From JBBSWA01 sp038046485 (GTDB lineage Archaea > Nanobdellota > Nanobdellia > Woesearchaeales > SM23-78), in assembly GCA_038046485.1 (NCBI GenBank), contig JBBSWA010000058.1:1-23440 (forward strand): a stretch of DNA of 23,440 bases. Direction: 5' to 3'. The stretch's first letter is position 1; every line of letters begins with the position of its first letter. Under the pieces are notes generated by a model. That model was not told where the DNA came from, ran no database searches, and saw only the letters and a program-made list of their open reading frames with translations. Positions 18,565-23,440 of the stretch are shown in pieces. The position numbers and the translations under genes were made by a program.

Positions 18565-18586
18565 GAAAGTAAGATTACTCATTAAG

Positions 18587-19939
18587 ATGGGTGTCTCTCA
18601 ACAGCGATTTATACGTAGAGCAATTTTTCCAGGAGAACTTCCTTCGTTTTTTGACCTGCTAAGAAAAGAAGGACTACAAGTACAGGCCGTAAGTAATGTT
18701 CAATCCATCTATTTTGGGAACGCGGGTTATCCTTTACCCTTTGGGACTTCTTTTGGCGTTCAAAGGCGAACAGAAGGCCCAGCAAGTATAGTATTAGATA
18801 AAGAAAGTATTTTTGTCAGTCATGAGGGTGATTTTGGAGAGGAAGCTTTTCTATTAGTGCAGAAGAATGAATCTCTTTGTGGGAAGGATATTTTAGCAAA
18901 ATTGAATGATTTAAGTCTAGCCACTCTATTAGAAAGAATAAGCAGAAAACATCTCCTCTATGAGTCAGGTCTTTTTTCAGATGTTCCTATAACTCCGTTC
19001 ATTGCAACGCAATGTAACCAGGAAACGTTTGCGGTGTCTGGAGGTTTAGAGGGTACAATAAATGCAAATATAGGTTTATACGAATTCAAAGATCCAAGAG
19101 GGGAAGCAATTCCGCTAAAAGGATATAAGATTGCAGTTGTTGAATTGAGGCTTGAAGATTCGAAAAGAGAAGATCTTTTATCGAGGTTAGTTTCAACTTT
19201 GGATGATTTAGGAGGGTTTTCTACGGTTTCTCCAAAGTACATGGCTTTGAATCGGTGGGTAGGCCGACGAAACTCAGAGATTCTTTCAGAGAGACCGTTG
19301 ATGAAGGAAATCCCTCACGCAGAGTATGAGTTAAAATGGAATATTGAGGGGTTCGATTCAGGTCTTCTTTTTTTATTGCTAAAACAGGGCTTTGGTCGTG
19401 AAGAGGGGGGTTTTATACAAAATCCAGATAATCCATATTCATGGGATCGTGCAGCAGTGCATACTTATTTCCAGCAGGGGGATGAATGTGTGAAGGTATG
19501 TCTGATGGGAAATAAGTTTAAGCTATCAAAGAAAAATTCAGATAGGGGAAAAGAAAGGGTGCTTCGAAGAGACGAATCTAGGACAGAATATGCTTGGTTT
19601 TCTTCGTGGAAAGATACAGTAAGAGATTTAGGGAAAAACATAGGAGAGCTCATTCGATTCAAGAAGTGTTTCTATGTGGTAAATCAATCATCAGATCGTA
19701 TTTATCAGGTGGCTGTAGATTGCTCATATTCGGGATCAAGTTGTTTGAGTCAAGTAGAAGCAGAATATTCTGGGCGAAGGAATGGGCGTAGATCAGAAAC
19801 AGCTGAAGTGGAAGTAGAAGCTGAGTTGGAGTTGTTGAAAAACCGTATAGAAAGCTTACCATCTATTTCGCCTTACATAAGGCCATCACGTCTTTCAAAA
19901 CAAGAATGGCTAATAAGCTTAAACATGGGTAAAAACTAA
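18587..19939 (+). CDS. CYTH/triphosphate-tunnel protein, probably with two such domains (450 aa)
   Basis: The C-terminal half carries the CYTH signature E-x-E-x-K as EYELK (246-250). Then follow a strand pair VHTYFQQGDECVKVCLMGNKFKLSKK, RVLRRDESR, IRFKKCFYVV and a closing acidic strand SQVEAEY (388-394), in the order of a triphosphate tunnel metalloenzyme (TTM). The N-terminal half (residues 5-220) shows SIYFGN, FGVQRR, VVELRLE (184-190) and a final FSTVSPKYMAL that recall the VTC polyphosphate-polymerase domain of the same fold, but its first ExExK-like strand is degenerate (QRFIRRAIF). TTM enzymes hydrolyse or transfer triphosphates. Its substrate is unknown. The start at 18587 is set by the promoter. 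Confidence 0.6.
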   Translation: MGVSQQRFIRRAIFPGELPSFFDLLRKEGLQVQAVSNVQSIYFGNAGYPLPFGTSFGVQRRTEGPASIVLDKESIFVSHEGDFGEEAFLLVQKNESLCGKDILAKLNDLSLATLLERISRKHLLYESGLFSDVPITPFIATQCNQETFAVSGGLEGTINANIGLYEFKDPRGEAIPLKGYKIAVVELRLEDSKREDLLSRLVSTLDDLGGFSTVSPKYMALNRWVGRRNSEILSERPLMKEIPHAEYELKWNIEGFDSGLLFLLLKQGFGREEGGFIQNPDNPYSWDRAAVHTYFQQGDECVKVCLMGNKFKLSKKNSDRGKERVLRRDESRTEYAWFSSWKDTVRDLGKNIGELIRFKKCFYVVNQSSDRIYQVAVDCSYSGSSCLSQVEAEYSGRRNGRRSETAEVEVEAELELLKNRIESLPSISPYIRPSRLSKQEWLISLNMGKN

Positions 19940-19943
19940 GAAA

Positions 19944-20399
19944 TTATCTTTTTACATCCACAACCTCTCCATTGGTCAATCGCTTAATTTCTTCTGTTGT
20001 AATCTTCAGTAAGGCCTTATCGCTTCCGCCGCCGCCAATGACGACTTCGCATTTCATGACTTCAAGATCAATTAAGAACCTCGCTTCATATCCTACAGGA
20101 GGCACGCCTCCAATCGGGTATCCCGTCATGGATAAAACTTCTTCAGGTTTAGCCATCGTAACTTCACTGCCTACATAAGCCCCAACCTTTTTCCCGTCAG
20201 CCTTGTGTACACCGCGTACGATCACAATGACGGCTTTACCGCTACCAACAAACACAATGCTTTTGATGAAGTCTTCCGGGCTCGCTTTCGCGGCAACAGC
20301 CGCCTCAGCTACTGAGTGGCAAGGAAGTTCAAAATGCAGATGTTCCGCTGTACTCTTCCAGTCATTCAAGAAGGTTTTGAGCTTTTCTTCGTAATCCAT
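19944..20399 (-). CDS. YbaK/ProX-type aminoacyl-tRNA deacylase
   Basis: The 151-residue protein has the YbaK/aaRS-editing fold: HSVAEAAVAAKASPEDFIKSIVF (the conserved T/S-V-x-x-A-A segment), VRGVHKADGKKVG, MAKPEEVLSMTGYPIGGVPPVGY with the G-Y-x-x-G-G-x-P-P diagnostic loop, and VVIGGGGSDKALLKIT near the end. Relatives remove wrongly attached amino acids from tRNA(Pro) and other tRNAs. Which misacyl-tRNA this one edits cannot be told from sequence. A TATA box (20423-20429) lies 27 bp upstream, so the mRNA is leaderless. It is convergent with the CYTH gene (4-bp gap). Confidence 0.92.
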   Translation of the reverse strand: MDYEEKLKTFLNDWKSTAEHLHFELPCHSVAEAAVAAKASPEDFIKSIVFVGSGKAVIVIVRGVHKADGKKVGAYVGSEVTMAKPEEVLSMTGYPIGGVPPVGYEARFLIDLEVMKCEVVIGGGGSDKALLKITTEEIKRLTNGEVVDVKR

Positions 20400-20422
20400 A
20401 AAGGTTAGAAATCAGAGATGAC

Positions 20423-20429
20423 TTATATG
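20423..20429 (-). promoter_or_regulatory. TATA box for the YbaK-type gene
   Basis: CATATAA on the minus strand is centred 27 bp before ATG 20399. It separates this gene from the ribosomal operon upstream. Confidence 0.5.
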
Positions 20430-20441
20430 TTTTTTGTACAA

Positions 20442-21023
20442 TCACTTATGCATGACCCCCCAGTCTTTACGATCCCAGTTGTGGATCTCTTCCGGTTTGA
20501 ACCAAATCTTTATTTCTCGGTCCGCTTGTTCCTTGTTGCCTGAAGCATGTACCATGTTTCGGATGACACGTTGATGAGTATCGCCAATTTCATAGCTCTC
20601 CGTAGAATAATCTCCTCGGAAACTGCCGGGTACAGCCGCTCGAGGTTCAGTCGCACCAACAATCTTGCGTCCAACCTCAATGGCGTGGAAGCCTTCAAAA
20701 ATCATAGCAATGATGGGTCCGCCTTGTAGACCCGCCATGTTCCAGGCTCGAATCCGATCGCCAATCTGTTCGGCTGTTTCCGTCATCTTAATGCCTTTTT
20801 CGGCCATGACTTTAATAGTTTTGACTCCAACTGAAATCTTCCATTCTTTATCATCGGCATAGTGCTGTCCAAGCAGCTCTGCCGTTGGCAATGCCATTTT
20901 CATAGCGGCTAAGCGAAATCCTCGTTGTTCAAATCGCCCGATGAGTTCACCAACAAGTCCACGTTGCAGGCAATCGTGTTTAGCTAGAATAACCGTTTTT
21001 TCAATTAAGGGGCTCGAGCTCAT
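20442..21023 (-). CDS. ndk: Nucleoside-diphosphate kinase, extended form
   Basis: NDK transfers the gamma-phosphate between nucleoside di- and triphosphates through a histidine intermediate, here His159 in NMVHASG. The family start reads TVILAKHDCLQRGLVGELIGRFEQRGF (KHD in place of the usual KPD). RGDYSTES is present. The protein is 193 aa against 135-150 for most NDKs: about 33 residues are inserted around 58-95 (KEWKISVGVKTIKVMAEKG...). I recall such insertions from CPR bacteria and DPANN archaea. Its ATG overlaps the L24e stop (ATGA), making it the last gene of the L7Ae-S28e-L24e-NDK operon. Confidence 0.95.
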   Translation of the reverse strand: MSSSPLIEKTVILAKHDCLQRGLVGELIGRFEQRGFRLAAMKMALPTAELLGQHYADDKEWKISVGVKTIKVMAEKGIKMTETAEQIGDRIRAWNMAGLQGGPIIAMIFEGFHAIEVGRKIVGATEPRAAVPGSFRGDYSTESYEIGDTHQRVIRNMVHASGNKEQADREIKIWFKPEEIHNWDRKDWGVMHK

Positions 21024-21250
21024 TTGGCTTTTTTGCCCTCTTTGGGTTTGTCGACTGTTTTGGGCTTCTCTGTTTTAGGAACAGCCTTTTTAGTTTGAGC
21101 CCAGCGAGTGGTTCTCGAAGTGTGCCGGAGGTGGATGAGGTTTTTTTCGCATTTGCGGCTGCAGAAATCGACGACTTTGCCATCTTTGTAGACGTACTTC
21201 TTACCAGTTCCTCTCTCAATTACTCGGGTACAAAAGTCACATCTTGCCAT
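21020..21250 (-). CDS. rpl24e: Ribosomal protein L24e (eL24)
   Basis: The zinc ribbon ligands are CDFC (4-7) and FCSRKC (29-34), with RVIERGTGKKYVYKDGKVVDF between them as in archaeal L24e. The core ends near residue 52 (RWAQTKK); the last 25 residues are a lysine- and proline-rich tail. It is a large-subunit protein. It starts 8 bp after the S28e stop, with GGTGA just upstream, and its stop overlaps the NDK start by 4 bp. Confidence 0.95.
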   Translation of the reverse strand: MARCDFCTRVIERGTGKKYVYKDGKVVDFCSRKCEKNLIHLRHTSRTTRWAQTKKAVPKTEKPKTVDKPKEGKKAK

Positions 21251-21258
21251 AAGTCACC

Positions 21259-21702
21259 TTAGTTTTGTCCTCGTCCACTCTTGTTGAGGTCTCGTGCTTC
21301 GTATTCAGTTTCTCGCAGCATTAAGTGGTCTCCTACCTTGATGGGGCCTTTAACATTGCGTCGAATGACCTTATTTTTATCTCTTCCTTCAAGGATACGA
21401 CAGCGAACTTGAATGGCTTCTCCTCTCGTCCCGGTTCGTCCAACGACTTCTTCAACGCGGGCAGGAAAAGCCGTGGTAAATAGGTTAGCGACTCTTTTTT
21501 CTTCTTTGACTTCTTGTTTTTTCTCAGAAGCCTTTTGAGGGGTTCCAGTTGGAGCGGCAGGTTTACCGCTTTGAGCATCCTTAGCATCTTTAGGGGGTGA
21601 ATCTTTATGAGGTGAAGATTGAGTTTCCTGTTTAGAAGGAATGGGGTGAGGAGCTGCTTTTTTCTCTTCAGCTTTTTTTTCTACTTTCTTGTCTTCGCTC
21701 AT
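21259..21702 (-). CDS. rps28e: Ribosomal protein S28e (eS28) with a long N-terminal extension
   Basis: Residues 76-139 (TTAFPARVEEVVGRTGTRGEAIQVRCRILEGRDKNKVIRR... LMLRETEYEAR) are a complete S28e, a small-subunit protein near the mRNA exit. They are preceded by about 75 residues rich in K, E, P, A, S and Q, probably disordered; normal archaeal S28e is about 70 residues long. The ATG overlaps the L7Ae stop (ATGA), which supports the long start. An internal ATG that would give the short form is absent, so the extension is likely translated. Confidence 0.93.
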   Translation of the reverse strand: MSEDKKVEKKAEEKKAAPHPIPSKQETQSSPHKDSPPKDAKDAQSGKPAAPTGTPQKASEKKQEVKEEKRVANLFTTAFPARVEEVVGRTGTRGEAIQVRCRILEGRDKNKVIRRNVKGPIKVGDHLMLRETEYEARDLNKSGRGQN

Positions 21703-22013
21703 GGTGCTGTGGATAATTCTTTGATTAAGTCTTTTGCTTCGCCTTCCTTGGTAATGGCAACAGCAGCTGTAGGAACTCCTAAGCCTGCTGCAGCGCCTAA
21801 TTCTTCTCGGCTAGGTGCAACAACACAAGGAATGCCTTTTTCTTTGCAGAGTAAGGGGATATGCATGGTAATTTCAGGTGGAGTCACATCTTTAGCAATG
21901 ACCACAAGCTTAGCGGTTCCGCGTTCAATCGCTTTAGTCGCTTCATTGGTGCCTTTGCTGATTTTTCCAGTCTTCTTGGCAAGTTCAACCGCTTCGTATA
22001 TTTTTTCGCTCAT
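21699..22013 (-). CDS. rpl7ae: Ribosomal protein L7Ae (kink-turn binder)
   Basis: L7Ae binds kink-turns in rRNA, box C/D and H/ACA RNAs and RNase P. The 104-residue product has the RNA-binding segment KGTNEATKAIERGTAKLVVIAKDVTPPEI and CVVAPSREELGAAAGLGVPTAAVAI. ATG 22013 is chosen over the in-frame ATG 22073 because it matches the family N-terminus (MSEKIYEAVELAKK) and has GGAG 9-12 nt upstream. It is the first gene of the L7Ae-S28e-L24e-NDK cluster, an order common in archaea. Its leader of about 120 nt contains a kink-turn (22091-22137), which points to control by its own product. Confidence 0.96.
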   Translation of the reverse strand: MSEKIYEAVELAKKTGKISKGTNEATKAIERGTAKLVVIAKDVTPPEITMHIPLLCKEKGIPCVVAPSREELGAAAGLGVPTAAVAITKEGEAKDLIKELSTAP

Positions 22014-22073
22014 GGTAGTATCTCCGGTAAGAATCCACAAAGAACACAGTTCTTTGAGGCGCCAAAAAAGCAT
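22014..22073 (-). promoter_or_regulatory. L7Ae leader, start-proximal hairpins
   Basis: Downstream of the kink-turn the leader has AAAAAAG-taatg-CTTTTTT, whose loop holds the in-frame ATG 22073, and CAAAGAAC-tgt-GTTCTTTG, followed by the GGAG site. These could modulate access to the true start. Confidence 0.5.
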
Positions 22074-22090
22074 TACTTTTTTGAGCGTGC

Positions 22091-22137
22091 TTACCTCCTT
22101 CCGCCTTCATTCGTAAGGCGTCATTAGTCACAGGTAA
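22091..22137 (-). promoter_or_regulatory. Candidate kink-turn at the 5' end of the L7Ae mRNA
   Basis: The non-canonical stem CGCCUU/AAGGCG is followed by tandem G-A and A-G pairs (UGA against GA), a 3-nt bulge AAU, a short CU/AG stem, an internal loop, and an outer stem UUACCU/AGGUAA. These are the defining parts of a kink-turn, the known ligand of L7Ae. The TATA box at 22159-22166 predicts a start within a few bases of the outer stem. GGAGG is buried in the structure. Confidence 0.65.
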
Positions 22138-22158
22138 TATCCGAAACAAAGGGGTTGT

Positions 22159-22166
22159 TTATAAAG
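22159..22166 (-). promoter_or_regulatory. TATA box for the L7Ae operon
   Basis: TTTATAAA is located so that transcription begins near 22135, directly before the kink-turn. Confidence 0.6.
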
Positions 22167-22195
22167 CTTGTTATGCGTTTTATTCTCGATGTTCA

Positions 22196-22810
22196 TCACT
22201 CTTCCAGTTCTTCTAAGTCTTTCTCATCAAAGTCTTTCCAGGCTTTCTCAGTATAGACAATCCGTGTTCCCGGACTGTCCCACAGCAATAATCCGCTATA
22301 TTTCTCTTCGCCGTAGTGCAGGATTACATCAGGTGGGGGGAAATAGCTGGTCGGTAAATTCTCTTTGACCATTTGAGGAGTAAGTCGGGCAGGGTCGAGC
22401 TTCTCGGTTTCGATCTTTTTAGCTAGGATCTTAAGGGCAGTTACAATCTCATCCTGTCCATTATAGTGCAAACACAAATTCAAGAAGTGTCCGTCATAGT
22501 CCTTTGTTTTTTCCATGCATCGTTTTAATAAATCAACTAAGTCAGGGTCTTGGTCATACCAGTTGCCTAAAATAAAGACCCGGGTCTTCGTTTGGTCGAT
22601 GAGGGGGTTTTTGATGAGGCCTGCAATGTAGTTTTTAAGAAAGAGGGCCTGCTTTTCATAGGGGGTTAAATTGATGGTAAGAACAGGAATGTCCTTTTTA
22701 ATCTGATACTGGTAAAGACAGTCTAGGATGTGCTCGCTTTTGGAGTTCAAGTCAGATTGAGTCCAATTCGTAAGGTTTCCCGGGTGAATGGCTAAGTGGA
22801 GGAGTTTCAT
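22196..22810 (-). CDS. Degenerate cis-prenyltransferase (UppS-like) homologue
   Basis: The order of family landmarks is kept: LHLAIHPGN (4-12), LNLCLHYNGQDEIVTALKIL (110-129), LTPQMVKENL (143-152), DVILHYGEEKYSGLLLWD (161-178) and VYTEKAWKDFDEKDLEEL (185-202). Yet the catalytic Asp of the DGN motif is Pro10, the R-T-S-G-E diphosphate-binding segment is LHYGEE, and the A-Y-x-E segment is SPGTRIVY. Cis-prenyltransferases make long polyprenyl or dolichyl diphosphates, the lipid carriers of sugars. With these losses it is likely inactive alone and might be the non-catalytic partner of a heteromeric enzyme, as NgBR is in animals. A TATA box shared with the divergent peptidase gene lies near 22855. 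Confidence 0.8.
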   Translation of the reverse strand: MKLLHLAIHPGNLTNWTQSDLNSKSEHILDCLYQYQIKKDIPVLTINLTPYEKQALFLKNYIAGLIKNPLIDQTKTRVFILGNWYDQDPDLVDLLKRCMEKTKDYDGHFLNLCLHYNGQDEIVTALKILAKKIETEKLDPARLTPQMVKENLPTSYFPPPDVILHYGEEKYSGLLLWDSPGTRIVYTEKAWKDFDEKDLEELEE

Positions 22811-22850
22811 GATGGGGTATTCTCAGGATTCATAAGGTGAATTAGATTAA

Positions 22851-22860
22851 CTTTATAAAT
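22851..22860. promoter_or_regulatory. Bidirectional TATA box between the cis-prenyltransferase homologue and the prepilin peptidase
   Basis: CTTTATAAAT reads as a TATA box on both strands. It is 28 bp from ATG 22883 (leaderless) and about 45 bp from the minus-strand ATG at 22810. Confidence 0.5.
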
Positions 22861-22882
22861 TCTTACGTGGGGGTATCTCAAG

Positions 22883-23440
22883 ATGGAGTTCGTATTGATT
22901 CTAACGGGTTTTTTCTTGTTCATCGCCTCATTGTGGGATTTAAAGAGTAGGGAAGTGCCGGATTGGCTTAGTTTTTCACTGATTGCAGTAGGGTTAGGTT
23001 CATCTGTATTATATGCGCTTATCTTTGCCGATTGGAGGATCCTTGCCTATTCTGTGCTTGGTTTTTTAGCGTGCTGGGCTTTGGGTTTGCTCATGTTTTA
23101 TTCAGGACAGTGGGGGGGTGGGGATGCCAAGCTTGTGATGGGTTTAGGTTCAGTCTTAGGTCTTTCTTGGCAGGGGTTTCCGATTCTAGTAACCTTTCTA
23201 TTGTTGACCATGGTGGTGGGAGCATTATATGGGCTGGTGTATGGTTTTTTCTTGATGGCCAAGCACTGGGCTTTATTTAAGAAAGGCTTAAAGGAATTCA
23301 TGGCTTCTCCAAAAGTGGTGATGGGTCGAAGGTTGGTCTTGGTCCTTGCTTTGTTTTTAATCGTCTCAGCCTTATGGTTGCCATTCACCTTGCGTTTCCT
23401 GATGTGGTCTTTTGTTGTCTTGGGCTTAATCGGTTATTAT
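22883..23440 (+). CDS. Type IV prepilin/prearchaellin peptidase (A24), cut by window end
   Basis: The frame is open from ATG 22883 to the last base (186 codons). It is a polytopic membrane protein with the two catalytic aspartates of the A24 family: DLKSREVPDWL (Asp19) after the first membrane helix, and GGGDAKLVMGLG (the G-x-G-D motif, Asp82). Such enzymes remove the class III signal peptide from pilins and archaellins (FlaK/PibD/EppA types), so the cell probably makes type IV pili. Membrane helices run at about 1-18, 30-48, 53-72, 83-103 and 106-126, then after a cytoplasmic loop at 152-185. A TATA box 28 bp upstream supports the start. Confidence 0.85.
   Translation, partial: MEFVLILTGFFLFIASLWDLKSREVPDWLSFSLIAVGLGSSVLYALIFADWRILAYSVLGFLACWALGLLMFYSGQWGGGDAKLVMGLGSVLGLSWQGFPILVTFLLLTMVVGALYGLVYGFFLMAKHWALFKKGLKEFMASPKVVMGRRLVLVLALFLIVSALWLPFTLRFLMWSFVVLGLIGYY

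Noticed and set aside
18488..18586. Upstream GTG start of the CYTH-domain gene
   Set aside because: The TATA box at 18557-18564 lies inside this stretch and directs a leaderless start at 18587; the extra residues are basic and unlike the domain.
23032..23388. ORFs on both strands at the right end
   Set aside because: They are shadows of the open prepilin-peptidase frame that begins at 22883.

Overview
The window is archaeal. It holds archaeal-type EF-1alpha and EF-2, ribosomal proteins S10, L7Ae, S28e and L24e, a Ski2/Mtr4-like helicase, an FtsZ, and tRNA genes with archaeal bulge-helix-bulge (BHB) introns. TATA boxes centred 25-30 bp upstream of many start codons imply mostly leaderless transcripts; I used them to choose several starts. 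Small dense genes, an NDK with a large insertion, many orphan proteins and heavily interrupted tRNA genes suggest a DPANN-type lineage. That placement is inference, not proof.

Layout. 1-1144: tail of a HIT protein, a CAT-anticodon tRNA, an orphan gene and tRNA-Ser(CGA). 1222-5057: cell-surface protein, HEPN-like protein, membrane protein and an alpha/beta hydrolase. 5058-5367: a gap with nested inverted repeats and the ftsZ promoter. 5368-7577: ftsZ, a helical-repeat gene directly behind it, and two tiny overlapping genes. 7608-10286: tRNA-Glu, tRNA-Lys and tRNA-Ser(GGA) interleaved with an orphan, an M23-like protein and a membrane protein. 10400-13195: helicase, orphan and a HIT gene broken by one stop. 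13200-18089: translation block of S10, EF-1alpha and EF-2 on the minus strand with two small orphans. 18192-20399: a short helical protein, a large protein with a CYTH (triphosphate-tunnel) domain, and a YbaK-type deacylase. 20442-22013: L7Ae-S28e-L24e-NDK operon with stop/start overlaps. 22196-23440: a degenerate cis-prenyltransferase and a divergent prepilin peptidase that runs off the window.

Most striking result. All five tRNA genes are interrupted, by seven introns in total. Three are at the canonical 37/38 site, two are in the D-loop (one only 17 nt), and two are in the T-loop at 59/60. The two T-loop introns, in unrelated tRNAs, share one architecture: the same TTCA/TGAA BHB core, a base-paired inner helix whose sequence has changed on both strands, a hairpin flanked by CC and bulged T-GG, and a conserved GGTTCAAAA that copies the T-loop. 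They look like one intron family. A second RNA signal is a kink-turn at the start of the L7Ae mRNA, the RNA motif that L7Ae binds, which suggests autoregulation.
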